Source: Streptomyces sp. NBC_01803
GTDB lineage: Bacteria > Actinomycetota > Actinomycetes > Streptomycetales > Streptomycetaceae
Assembly (NCBI RefSeq): GCF_035917415.1
Contig: NZ_CP109073.1
Coordinates: 3,890,501 to 3,954,500 of the forward strand
DNA: 64,000 nt
Direction: 5' to 3'
Positions within the stretch are counted from its first letter, which is position 1; every line of letters begins with the position of its first letter. This document shows positions 44,110-52,520 of this stretch, piece by piece. The notes beneath the pieces are model-generated. The model did no database searches and had not been told where the DNA came from. It was given only the letters and a program-made list of their open reading frames with translations. A program made the position numbers and the translations under genes.

Positions 44110-44979
44110 GTGAACAGCACGACCGTGACGGTCTCGACCAAGCCCGGCATCCGGAGCACCACCGAGATGCCCCTGCCCCATGTCCCGGACGCGGGCAAGA
44201 TCGCGCCCCGGGACGCCAGGGAGCTGACGAAGCTGTTCCTGAGCCGCCTGTCGGTGCTCGAAGAGGGCACCCGCGAATACCAGTACGCGCGGAACACGCT
44301 GATCGAGATCAACCTCTCGCTCGTCAACTTCGTGGCCGGCCGCTTCCGGAATCGCGCCGAGCAGATGGAGGACATCCTCCAGGTCGGCACCATCGGCCTG
44401 ATCAAGGCGATCGACCGGTTCGACCTGTCCCGCGAGGTGGAGTTCACCAGCTTCGCCGTGCCGTACATCAGCGGCGAGATCAAGCGGTTCTTCCGGGACA
44501 CCAGTTGGGCCGTCCACGTTCCCCGGCGCCTTCAGGAGCTGCGCGTCGACATGGCCAAGGCCAGCGACGAGCTGTCCAGCCGCCTCGGCCGGCTGCCCAC
44601 CACGAAGGAGCTGGCCGACCTCCTCGACCTGAGCCTGGAGGAGGTCGTCGAGGCGCGGATGGCGTGCAACGGCTACACCGCCAGCTCCCTCGACGCGCCC
44701 GGCGGCGACGACAGCGGCGGCTCCGACACCGCGCGGCCGTGGGCGGAGCGGCTGGGCAGCGTGGACGCGGACCTGGAGAAGGTCGAGAACCTGCACGCCC
44801 TCAAGCCGTTCCTGCGCAAGCTCGGCGAACGCGACCGGCGGATCCTGCGGATGCGGTTCGGTGAGGAGCTGACCCAGGCCCAGATCGCGGCGGAGCTGGG
44901 CATCTCCCAGATGCACGTCTCGCGGCTGCTCAGCCGCGTCCTGACCCGGCTGCGGGAACACCTGCTCACACAGCACTAG
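44110..44979 (+). CDS. SigB/SigF-type alternative RNA polymerase sigma factor
   Basis: This 289-residue stress/development sigma factor lacks region 1.1. Region 2 (about 60-130) includes QMEDILQVGTIGLIKAIDRFDL, then FTSFAVPYISGEIKRFFRDTSWAVHVPRRLQEL. Region 3 follows, with SSRLGRLPTTKELADLLDLS, and region 4 (about 230-285) with LRMRFGEELTQAQIAAELGISQMHVSRLLSR. The start is GTG with GGGAGAGGG upstream. Streptomycetes carry several paralogues (SigB, F, G, H, L, M, N), and I cannot say which this is. The divergent HATPase/STAS pair is its probable partner-switch control. Confidence 0.9.
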   Translation: MNSTTVTVSTKPGIRSTTEMPLPHVPDAGKIAPRDARELTKLFLSRLSVLEEGTREYQYARNTLIEINLSLVNFVAGRFRNRAEQMEDILQVGTIGLIKAIDRFDLSREVEFTSFAVPYISGEIKRFFRDTSWAVHVPRRLQELRVDMAKASDELSSRLGRLPTTKELADLLDLSLEEVVEARMACNGYTASSLDAPGGDDSGGSDTARPWAERLGSVDADLEKVENLHALKPFLRKLGERDRRILRMRFGEELTQAQIAAELGISQMHVSRLLSRVLTRLREHLLTQH

Positions 44980-45237
44980 ACCGGTGCCGTCCCTCGGCCG
45001 GACGGCTTCCACCCCCTGCGCGCCGGGCCGGCGGGACGCCCGGCGCTCAGGGCTGTGGCGTGTCCGCCCCCCACCGACCCCGCGCGGCGGCGATCGCGTC
45101 ATGCCCCGATGTGCGCCGTTGGCGCTCACCCGTCCGGGTGGCCATAGGCGAGCCTTCACCATTATCGTCCGATAGGCGGCCATTGTGGCGGCCCGTCAGC
45201 ACTACGTGATCACGTGCACAGACGGGCAGGTTCTTCG

Positions 45238-46848
45238 ATGGATCTCACGAGACGCCGACTTCTCAGCACCGCCGGCGCCGGGGCGGCGACACTCGGACTC
45301 TACGCCGCCGGATTCACCTCCGGTTCCGCCTGGGCGGCTCCCAGTTTCGCCGCCGACCCGTTCAGTCTGGGCGTCGCCTCGGGCGATCCGCTGCCCGACG
45401 GCGTCGTTCTGTGGACGCGCCTGGCGCCCGACCCGCTGGCGCTGGACGGACTCGGCGGTATGCCGCCGGAGTCGGTCACCGTGGAGTGGGAGATCGCCCG
45501 CGACGAGGCGTTCGCCGACGTCGTGCAGCGCGGCGAGACATCCGCCGTGCCGGAGCTGGGGCACTCCGTCCACGCCGAGGTGTCGGGCCTGGAGCCGCGC
45601 CGCGACTACTTCTACCGCTTCCGGGCGGGCACCGACATCAGCCCGGTCGGGCGCACCCGCACCGCGCCCGACCCGCAAGAGGCGGACACGGCGGCGGAGC
45701 TGTCGTTCGCGTTCGCCTCCTGCCAGTGCTGGTACGAGGGCTTCTACACCGCGTACCAGCACATGGCGGGCGAGGACCTGGACTTCGTGGTCCACCTCGG
45801 CGACTACCTCTACGAGTACGGCGTCGGGCCCACCGGCGGGGTGCGCGGGATCAGCCTCGACGCCTCCTTCCAGCGCGAGACGTACACCCTGTCCGAGTAC
45901 CGCAACCGGTACGCCCTCACCCGCCTCGACGCCGACCTCCAAGCCGCGCACCTGGCGTTCCCCTGGGTGCTGACTTGGGACGACCACGAGGTGGAGAACA
46001 ACTGGGCCGGGGACATCGCCCAGTCGGACAGCGATGGCTTCCCCGACAGCGACGCGGACAGCTTCCGCGCCCGCAAGGCCGCGGCGTTCCAGGCGTACTA
46101 CGAGCACCTGCCGCTGCGGCTGCCGCAGAAGCCCGAGGGCGCCGAGGTCGCCATGTACCGGCGGCTGCGCTTCGGCCGCCTGGTGGAGCTGCACGTCCTG
46201 GACACCCGCATGTACCGCGACAACCAGGTGTGCGGCGACGGCACCGAGTCCGGGTGCGACGCCGAGCGCTCCGACCCCTCGCGCACGATCCTCGGCGACA
46301 CCCAGGAGCGCTGGCTGCTCGACGGCGCCGCCGCCACGGACGCGAGCTGGAACGTGCTGGCCAACCAGACCCTCGTCGCCCAGGTCGACCAGGACCCCGA
46401 CCCGGACGTCGTCTCCTCGGGCCTGGACATGTGGGACGGCTACACGGCCGCCCGGGACCGGCTCCTGACCGGCCTGTACGAGAGCGGCGCCAACAACCCC
46501 GTGGTGCTGACCGGTGACATCCACCGCAGCGTGGTGGCCGACCTCAAGCTGGACTTCGCCGACGAGTCCTCGCCGGTCGTCGCCACCGAGTTCGCCGGCA
46601 CCTCGATCAGCTCGGGCGGCGATGGCGCGCCCATGGACGACAAGGGCTACGACTGGATGGCGGCCGGCGTCAACCCGCACCTGAGATGGCACAACTCCCA
46701 GCGCGGCTACACCGTCATGCGCGTGTCCCACGAGGAGATGCGCGCGGACTACCGTGTGCTGCCCCACGTCACCACCCCCGGCGCCGGTGTCCAGACGGTC
46801 GCCGGATTCGCGGTCGAAACGGGCAACCCGGGCGCTTACTGGGCCTGA
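45238..46848 (+). CDS. phoD: PhoD-type alkaline phosphatase / phosphodiesterase, Tat-exported
   Basis: The 536-residue secreted enzyme hydrolyses phosphate mono- and diesters. The Tat signal DLTRRRLLSTAGAGAATLGL is followed by an ASA/AWA cleavage zone near 33. The N-terminal PhoD domain has FSLGVASGDPLPDGVVLWTRL; metal-site motifs are FASCQCW, VVHLGDYLYEYG, TWDDHEVENN, NQTLVAQ and LTGDIHRSVV. Metal-binding Cys of ASCQ and the acidic residues are intact. I looked for PHO boxes upstream and found no convincing 11-nt direct repeats. GGCAGG precedes the ATG. Confidence 0.92.
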   Translation: MDLTRRRLLSTAGAGAATLGLYAAGFTSGSAWAAPSFAADPFSLGVASGDPLPDGVVLWTRLAPDPLALDGLGGMPPESVTVEWEIARDEAFADVVQRGETSAVPELGHSVHAEVSGLEPRRDYFYRFRAGTDISPVGRTRTAPDPQEADTAAELSFAFASCQCWYEGFYTAYQHMAGEDLDFVVHLGDYLYEYGVGPTGGVRGISLDASFQRETYTLSEYRNRYALTRLDADLQAAHLAFPWVLTWDDHEVENNWAGDIAQSDSDGFPDSDADSFRARKAAAFQAYYEHLPLRLPQKPEGAEVAMYRRLRFGRLVELHVLDTRMYRDNQVCGDGTESGCDAERSDPSRTILGDTQERWLLDGAAATDASWNVLANQTLVAQVDQDPDPDVVSSGLDMWDGYTAARDRLLTGLYESGANNPVVLTGDIHRSVVADLKLDFADESSPVVATEFAGTSISSGGDGAPMDDKGYDWMAAGVNPHLRWHNSQRGYTVMRVSHEEMRADYRVLPHVTTPGAGVQTVAGFAVETGNPGAYWA

Positions 46849-46948
46849 CCGCCCCCCCGCGAGGCGCGGCTCCCGCCCGTCCACCGGCCCGGCCGGGAGC
46901 GGTGCCCCCCGGGGATGGCATGCTGGAAGCCCAGCTCCGGGAGGGGAG

Positions 46949-47485
46949 ATGGCGTTGGACGCACTGGTGGTGGCGCGGCGGGCGGCGCCCTCCATCACGG
47001 CGGCGGTCGGGGCGTACGGCACGGCGGCGCTGTCCCTCCCCCAGGCCCCCGGGGTGCCTGGGAGGTGCCCCCAGGCCGACGCCGGAGTCGACTCGACCCT
47101 CTCGGTGGGGCAGCGCGTCCTGCGCCGGATCTGGCATCGGGAGGAGAGCCGGGACGGCATCGAGGACGCGGTCCGCGATCTCGCCGAGGCCCCGGGGGAC
47201 GAGGACTTCCAGGCCGTGCCGCGCGCCCGGTTCAAGCGGGCGCTGCTCGACGATCCCGAACTGACGGCGGATCTCGCCCGGTTGCTGCCCCCCACCGCCG
47301 ACGGGACGACGTTCACCGCCACCGCCACCGCCACCGGCGCCGTCGCCGTCGCCGGCGCCGTCGCCGGCGCCGTCGCCGTCGCCGTCGCCGTCACCGCCAC
47401 CGTCGCCGTCACCGCCACCGGCGCCGTCCAGGAGAACTCCGGGATCACCGGCACCGGCGACCAGAGCACCATCACGGGGCGATGA
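46949..47485 (+). CDS. Putative NLR-associated effector with C-terminal amyloid-like motif
   Basis: The 178-residue protein has no recognised enzyme domain. Residues 1-110 are helical, with DAVRDLAEAPGDEDF and FKRALLDDPELTADLARLLPP. A long Ala/Val/Thr/Gly stretch (about 122-160) follows, and the protein ends with SGITGTGDQSTITGR (164-178). The same motif opens the next protein, whose ATG overlaps this stop (ATGA). Small effectors with a C-terminal amyloid signalling motif, coded just before an NB-ARC protein with the matching N-terminal motif, are described in streptomycetes. The helical part may be a cell-death or membrane-acting domain; that is inference. GGGAGGGGAG precedes the ATG. Confidence 0.75.
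   Translation: MALDALVVARRAAPSITAAVGAYGTAALSLPQAPGVPGRCPQADAGVDSTLSVGQRVLRRIWHREESRDGIEDAVRDLAEAPGDEDFQAVPRARFKRALLDDPELTADLARLLPPTADGTTFTATATATGAVAVAGAVAGAVAVAVAVTATVAVTATGAVQENSGITGTGDQSTITGR
47315..47428 (+). repeat. GCCGTC/ACCGCC hexanucleotide microsatellite in coding sequence
   Basis: Mixed 6-bp units (ACCGCC, GCCGTC, GGCGCC) run for about 114 nt inside the effector gene and encode its Ala/Val/Thr/Gly linker. All units are multiples of three, so length changes stay in frame. Confidence 0.85.
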
Positions 47486-49431
47486 CCGAGGCGTCCGGGG
47501 CCGGGGCCGTCGCCGTCGGGGTCCACCACGGCATCGTCAGCACGGGCGACGGCGCCACCATCCACCACCGCGCCGTCCACCTGCCGGGCGAGGCGGTCCG
47601 CCCGCCCGCCGACGTGCAGGCGCCACCCGGCCTCAACAACCTGCCCGCGCCCGGCAGCGCCGTCTTCCTCGGCCGCGAGGAGGACATGGCCCGCCTCGCC
47701 GCGACGCTGGACGACGGCCCCGCCGCGTCCGCGGTCCTGCACGGCCTCGGCGGTGTCGGCAAGAGCACGCTCGCGCTCCAGTACGCCCACCTGCACCGGG
47801 ACCGGTACAACCCCATCTGGTGGATCCCGGCCGAGACCCCCGACGGCATCGTTCTGGCGCTCGCCGACCTTGCCGCGCACCTCCACCCGTACGCCGACCT
47901 CGCCTCGGCGGCCAGCACCGAGGGCGCGGCCTGGGCGACGACCTGGCTGCGGTCCCACCACGGCTGGCTCCTGGTCTTCGACAACGCCGAGACCCCGGGC
48001 GACCTCGCCCCGGTGATCGGTCCGCTCGGCACCGGCCGCCACCTCGTCACCAGCCGCCGCTCCACCGGCTGGCACCACCTGGCCCGCCCCCAGCGGCTGG
48101 CCACCCTCGCCCCCGACACCGCGATCGATCTGCTCACGCGCGTCAGCGGCGGCGGCGACGACGAGACCTGGGCGAAGCTGGCGGCCGAGCTCGGCCACCT
48201 CCCGCTCGCCCTCGAACAGGCCGCCGCCTACATCCAGCACACCGTCATCACCCCGGCCGCCTACCTGGAACGGCTGCGCCGTTACCCGGCCCGGATGTTC
48301 GCCGCCGCGCCCGACGGCCAGCAGCGGACCGTGGCCCGGGTCTGGCAGCTCTCCCTGAGCGCGGTCGCCACCCGGCAGCCGCTCGCCCTCGACATCCTGC
48401 GGACGTTCGCCTGGCTCGGCCCCGACGACGTCCCGCGCGACCTGGCCTACGCGCTGGCCGACGACCCGGTCGCCGTGGACGAGGCGCTGGCGGCGCTGCA
48501 CGCCTACAGCCTGATCACGCTCGCCCCCGAGACGTTCGCGATCCACCGCCTGGTCCAAGGCGTCGTCCGCGACGGCCCGGCGGAGGCCACCGCGCACGCG
48601 CGGCGGCAGGCGATCGTCCTGCTGGGCGCGGCGCTGCCGGGCGACCCGCTGTTCAACGTGGCCGGCTGGCCGCGCTGGCGCGCCCTGCTGCCGCACGTCG
48701 AGGCGCTCGTCGGGCTGCTCGACCCGGCCGAGGACGGCGAGTGGACCGAGGGCATCCTGCTGGCCGCGTCGACGTTCCTTCTCCAGGAGGGCCGTCCGGA
48801 GCGGGCCACGGAGTTCGCCGAACGCTCGGCCGCCGCCTCCGAGCGCCTCCGCGGCCCGGACCACCCGCGCACCCTCGCCTCACGCGGCGTCCTGGCCAGC
48901 GCCTACCGCGCGAACGGCGACCTGGCGGCGGCGACCCCGCTGCACGTCGGGAACCTGGCCGACTGCGAACGGGTCCTGGGCCCCGACCACCCCGATACCC
49001 TCGCCTCGCGCGGCCACCTCGCCCACCTCCACGGCCTGACCGGCGATCTGACTCGCGCCACCGAGCTGCACGAGCGCAACCTCGCCGCCTACGAACGCAC
49101 GCTCGGCCCCGACCATCCCCACACGCTGGTCTGCCGGAGCAACCTGGCGAGCACCTACCACGTGGCCGGCGACCCGGCCGCCGCGATCCCGCTCCACGAG
49201 CGGAACGTCACCGAGTACGAACGGGTCTTCGGCCCCGACCACCCCGAGACGATCACGGCCCGCGGCAACCTGGCCTACACCTACCAGCTGACCGGCGACC
49301 TCCCCCGGGCGATCCCCCTGTACGAACTCACCCTGACGGCCCGCGAGCGCGTCCTGGGCCCGGCCCACCCCCACACGACCCTGGCCCGCGACCTCCTGAC
49401 GAACGCCCGCGAGGCCCTGCGGGACGGCTGA
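47482..49431 (+). CDS. NB-ARC/TPR NLR-like protein with N-terminal amyloid-like motif
   Basis: The 649-residue STAND ATPase starts with HHGIVSTGDGATIHHR (15-30), the counterpart of the effector tail. The NB-ARC core has VFLGREEDM (61-69), Walker A GLGGVGKST (88-96), Walker B GWLLVFDNAE (161-170), the arginine-containing VTSRRSTGW (189-197), and the G-x-P-L-A motif GHLPLALEQAAAYI (about 236-249). A winged-helix region (about 290-360) follows, and then four exact 42-residue kinesin-light-chain-type TPRs (458-625) with the repeat start GPDHP. TPRs would sense a ligand and the ATPase oligomerise. The alternative is an FxsT-like protein linked to the RiPP relic downstream. Confidence 0.85.
   Translation: MTEASGAGAVAVGVHHGIVSTGDGATIHHRAVHLPGEAVRPPADVQAPPGLNNLPAPGSAVFLGREEDMARLAATLDDGPAASAVLHGLGGVGKSTLALQYAHLHRDRYNPIWWIPAETPDGIVLALADLAAHLHPYADLASAASTEGAAWATTWLRSHHGWLLVFDNAETPGDLAPVIGPLGTGRHLVTSRRSTGWHHLARPQRLATLAPDTAIDLLTRVSGGGDDETWAKLAAELGHLPLALEQAAAYIQHTVITPAAYLERLRRYPARMFAAAPDGQQRTVARVWQLSLSAVATRQPLALDILRTFAWLGPDDVPRDLAYALADDPVAVDEALAALHAYSLITLAPETFAIHRLVQGVVRDGPAEATAHARRQAIVLLGAALPGDPLFNVAGWPRWRALLPHVEALVGLLDPAEDGEWTEGILLAASTFLLQEGRPERATEFAERSAAASERLRGPDHPRTLASRGVLASAYRANGDLAAATPLHVGNLADCERVLGPDHPDTLASRGHLAHLHGLTGDLTRATELHERNLAAYERTLGPDHPHTLVCRSNLASTYHVAGDPAAAIPLHERNVTEYERVFGPDHPETITARGNLAYTYQLTGDLPRAIPLYELTLTARERVLGPAHPHTTLARDLLTNAREALRDG
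48853..49356 (+). repeat. Four 126-bp TPR-coding repeats
   Basis: Four consecutive 126-bp units each begin with the codons for GPDHP and encode one 42-residue TPR. They differ by many substitutions, so they are old repeats and not a recent expansion. Confidence 0.8.
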
Positions 49432-49459
49432 CGTCTCCCCGGCCCGCGCCGCGCCCTGG

Positions 49460-49506
49460 TTGCCTTCGCACCGGGGGCGGGCTAGCGTCTGAACCGATCA
49501 AATCGG
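49460..49506 (+). promoter_or_regulatory. Promoter and palindrome upstream of the RiPP relic
   Basis: TTGCCT (49460-49465), a 17-nt spacer and TAGCGT (49483-49488) form a good housekeeping promoter. The 13-nt palindrome CCGAT-CAA-ATCGG (49494-49506) sits at the expected transcription start, suggesting a repressor site. Confidence 0.5.
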
Positions 49507-49550
49507 ACTATTTGGACGTGCTTCTTCGTCCGTCCGTCCAGGAGGTCGCC

Positions 49551-49759
49551 ATGTCGCATCCCGAGAGAAAGTCACACCAGCTCGAAGTCGGGTGCCGGTC
49601 GGCAACGTCGCCGCGCTCCACGACGCCATCGGCAAGCTGAACCCGATCCTGCGCACCGCGCTCGAAACCCGCGCCGGCGGGAACACTCCCACGGTGATCG
49701 CCGGCTACGACCGGCTCACGTTCAGCAGGAGCCGGAACCCCGAGAACCCACCGATGTGA
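49551..49759 (+). pseudogene. Frameshifted RiPP precursor peptide
   Basis: An ATG with AGGAGG (49540-49545) opens MSHPERKSHQLEV. The frame then shifts by one base near 49590 into RVPVGNVAALHDAIGKLNPIL, which continues to a C-terminal core-like segment, VIAGYDRLTFSRSRNPENPPM, ending at TGA 49757-49759. Read as one, it would be a leader-plus-core peptide of about 69 residues. Its stop overlaps the GTG start of a radical SAM gene (GTGA), the usual precursor/maturase arrangement. Without a sequencing error the uncorrected frame makes only a 29-residue peptide lacking the core. Confidence 0.6.
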
Positions 49760-50538
49760 GCCGGGACGTGGACGCGCCGTCGGTCTCCCACATCCGCAAG
49801 GTCGCTTCCCGGTGCAGTCTCAACTGCACATACTGCTACGTCTACAACAAGGCAGACACGACCTATGAGGCGCGTCCGCGGATCATGGACCCAAAGACCG
49901 CCAGGGCCGCCCTCGGCCGCATCACGGCCTACGCGGCACGCCACCGGGTCCCCGAGGCGATCATCGCCCTGCACGGCGGCGAACCCCTGCTGGTCGGCAA
50001 GCCCTGGATGGCGCGTTTCCTGGAGGACGTCCGGTACGCGACCCCCGACGGGCTCCGCCTCTCGCTGACCGTCCAGACCAACGGCACCCTCCTCGCCCCG
50101 GAGCGGATCGAGCTGTTCGACCGCCACGGCGTGCAGATCGGGGTGAGCCTGGACGGCCCGGCCGCGTGGAAGGTCTCGTCCACGAGTCGATCCACGGCCT
50201 GCTGTACATGCTGGAGCTCCGGACCCCCCTGGGCGCGGGGCGACCGCCTCTTCGACCCGAGACCGTCCGTCCGCTCCCCCTGGACGGGCCGCCTCCTGCC
50301 GATCAGACCGTTCCTCCAGGCCACGTTCGTCTGGTACGGCCTGCTCCACTTCTGGTCCCTTGCCCTGGCCGCCGGCGCCTTCCCCACCGCACGCGCCGAG
50401 GAACGCCGCGAAACGGCCCGCCGCGGCTTCCTGCGCACCCCCCTGGCCGAGCTGATGACCCCCTGCCGCCCCCACCTGAGCGACGACGTCGCGGAGACCA
50501 TCACGACACTCCAGAACCGGGCGACGGCCACCCACTGA
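49756..50538 (+). pseudogene. Broken radical SAM peptide maturase
   Basis: Residues 1-137 are a well-preserved radical SAM N-terminus related to FxsB-type cyclophane-forming maturases. CSLNCTYC (C20, C24, C27) binds the iron-sulfur cluster, followed by VYNKADTTYEARPRIM, ALHGGEPLLVGKPW and VQTNGTLL, then IGVSLDGPAAW. After about 50167 the frame changes and the remaining about 120 residues no longer resemble the SAM barrel or a SPASM domain. A piece HESIHGLLYMLELR is visible in another frame. Members have about 380-420 residues, so a deletion plus frameshift has destroyed it. Confidence 0.7.
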
Positions 50539-50561
50539 CACCGGGCCGCGCCCGGGGAAGG

Positions 50562-51224
50562 TCAGTCCCCGGCCTTCGCCACCCCGACCGGGCAGCTCAG
50601 GCCGGTGCCGCCGAGACCGCAGTAGCCGGCGGGGTTCTTGTCCAGGTACTGCTGGTGGTAGCCCTCCGCCGGGTAGAACGCGCGCGGGGCGGCGGGGAGG
50701 ACTTCCGTGGTGATCGTGCCGTAGCCCGAGGCCGCCAGAACGTCCTGGTAGGCCGCGCGGGAGGCTTCCGCCGTCGCGTGGTGGGCGGGGGAGTGGGTGT
50801 GGATCGCCGAGCGGTACTGGGTACCGACGTCGTTGCCCTGGCGGAAGCCCTGGGTCGGGTCGTGGGACTCCCAGAAGATCTTCAGCAGATCCTCGTACGA
50901 GACCTTCGCCGGGTCGAAGACGACGCGGACGGCCTCGGTGTGGCCGGTCATGCCCGAGCAGACCTCTTCGTAGGTCGGGTTCGCCGTGATGCCGCCCTGG
51001 TAGCCGACCAGGGTCGTCCACACGCCCGGGGTGCGCCAGAAACGGCGCTCGGCGCCCCAGAAGCAGCCGAGGGCGAAGTCCGCCACCTCGAAGCCCTCGG
51101 GATAGGGGCCGAGGAGGGCGGTGCCCAGGACGGTGTGCTTCTCGGGGACGCGGAACGGCGGTTCCGCGCGGCCGGGCAGGGCTTCCTCCGGGGTGGGGAG
51201 GCGCGTCTTGAAGGCGTACAACAT
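50562..51224 (-). CDS. msrA: Peptide-methionine (S)-S-oxide reductase MsrA
   Basis: The 220-residue cytosolic repair enzyme reduces methionine-S-sulfoxide. [13 protein letters not shown] contains the catalytic Cys, GYQGG and [13 protein letters not shown] are family motifs, and [10 protein letters not shown] near the C-terminus supplies resolving cysteines. ATG 51224 follows AGGACGACGAG. It lies 26 nt after a TPR gene on the same strand, so the two are probably co-transcribed. Confidence 0.95.
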   Translation of the reverse strand: MLYAFKTRLPTPEEALPGRAEPPFRVPEKHTVLGTALLGPYPEGFEVADFALGCFWGAERRFWRTPGVWTTLVGYQGGITANPTYEEVCSGMTGHTEAVRVVFDPAKVSYEDLLKIFWESHDPTQGFRQGNDVGTQYRSAIHTHSPAHHATAEASRAAYQDVLAASGYGTITTEVLPAAPRAFYPAEGYHQQYLDKNPAGYCGLGGTGLSCPVGVAKAGD

Positions 51225-51250
51225 GCGTCTCGTCGTCCTTCCTCGGTCCA

Positions 51251-52411
51251 TCACTGTCCGGCGATCGCCATGGCGCGGTAGGCGGCGTACTCGCCGGCCG
51301 GATTGTCGCTGTCCACCCACGGGATCGCACCGACATAACCGTCGATCGCCCGCACCTGTTCCGCCGCCTCCGGGTACCGCTCCGCGCGGACCAGGAAACA
51401 CAGCAGCAGGTGGCGCACGTGCGGCTCCACCGGGTGACCGGCGCGCACGGTGGCCACGGCGAACTGCGCGGCCTCGATCGCGTCCCGGATCACCGCGCCC
51501 TGATACATGCCGGGCGAGAGCTGCACGTCGGGCAGGTGGTCGTACACCGCGAACAGCGGCAGGGCGGCCAGCAGGCTGCCCTCGGGGGCCCCGGCCGCCG
51601 CGGCCGTGGCGAAGGCGTCGGCCTCGGCGCGCGAGCCGTGCCACTTCTCCGACAGATACGGCAGCGCGGCCAGGTGCGCGCCCATGTGCCGGTCGTCCCG
51701 CTGGGTGATCTTCTCCCACAGCGCGTCGAAGTCCGACCGCCGGTAGCTGAGGCCGCGCGCGATGAACAACTCCGTGATGTACGGGATCGGGTCCGCCGGC
51801 GCCAGCCGGGCGGCCTCGCCGCACACCGTCCGCGCCTCCTCCAGGATGATCCGGTACTCCGCCGCGCCCGGGTCGGCCATCGCCTGCCACACCAGGAACT
51901 GCGCGTACACCTGCGCGCCGCCCGCGTCGTTCGGCTCGTCGGTCCGCCAGCGGCGCAGCCAGCCCGCGTCCCGCGCACCGGACTGGCCGGCCTGGTCCGC
52001 GGCCCGCCAGTGCGCCAGCTCCATCGCCGCCGCCCCGGCCAGCGACTGCACGCGCTGCCAGCGCGGCTCGGCGTCGTCCGTCAGCGCCAGGAGTCGGCCC
52101 GCCGGCCGCCAGTCCTGGGTGCGCCGGGTCTCCTCCAGGGCCGCGACCAGATCGGGATCGGGGCCGGGCAGCCGCACGTCGAGCTGGTCGACCGGGACCA
52201 GCCCGCCCGCCGGCCGGCCGCCCTCCTGGCCGGGCCTGCCGGGCTTGCCGAGCGACACCCCGTCCGGCGTCCGTCCCCCGGGCCCGGTCCGCTCCTCGGC
52301 CGCTGAGGCGGCCCGCTCGAACTCCTGCCGCTCCCGGCGCCGCCGCAGAAGCGGCAGCACCACCACGCCGAAGACGGCGATCAGGGCGAAGAGCAACCAA
52401 AGAGCTTCCAT
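51251..52411 (-). CDS. Membrane-anchored TPR-like protein
   Basis: The 386-residue protein has one N-terminal helix ([20 protein letters not shown], 3-22) followed by a basic stop-transfer RRRRERQ. A variable linker (30-75) comes next, and then a long helical region resembling degenerate TPRs (about 85-386). It is predicted to face the cytosol. Similar proteins occur in streptomycetes beside msrA and metB without an assigned function. ATG 52411 is chosen because the helix then starts the protein, as usual for a signal anchor. Confidence 0.75.
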   Translation of the reverse strand: MEALWLLFALIAVFGVVVLPLLRRRRERQEFERAASAAEERTGPGGRTPDGVSLGKPGRPGQEGGRPAGGLVPVDQLDVRLPGPDPDLVAALEETRRTQDWRPAGRLLALTDDAEPRWQRVQSLAGAAAMELAHWRAADQAGQSGARDAGWLRRWRTDEPNDAGGAQVYAQFLVWQAMADPGAAEYRIILEEARTVCGEAARLAPADPIPYITELFIARGLSYRRSDFDALWEKITQRDDRHMGAHLAALPYLSEKWHGSRAEADAFATAAAAGAPEGSLLAALPLFAVYDHLPDVQLSPGMYQGAVIRDAIEAAQFAVATVRAGHPVEPHVRHLLLCFLVRAERYPEAAEQVRAIDGYVGAIPWVDSDNPAGEYAAYRAMAIAGQ

Positions 52412-52520
52412 GGCGGCGCGGCTCCCCCTCGTTCGAATGACTGTGAACACCTTATGACGCTTGGCGCGGCACCCGTGGCCAGGCGACGGGTCCACCGCCG
52501 GGCGCACTACCGTGGTCCGT

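Noticed and set aside
45061..45237. PHO box upstream of the PhoD-type phosphatase
   Set aside because: CGCTCACC and CCTTCACC are present but about 30 nt apart; no 11-nt spaced direct repeats typical of PhoP sites were found.
45202..48864. Minus-strand frame of 1220 codons opposite phoD and the NLR module
   Set aside because: It spans three real plus-strand genes with recognisable motifs; its own translation has no domains and low-complexity composition.
47482..49431. FxsT assignment for the NB-ARC/TPR protein
   Set aside because: Kept only as an alternative: it precedes the RiPP relic, is separated by its own promoter, and is coupled instead to the effector gene carrying the matching motif.
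52412..52520. SAM riboswitch upstream of metB
   Set aside because: The gap is only 109 nt, has no SAM-I or SAM-II core, and the gene appears leaderless.
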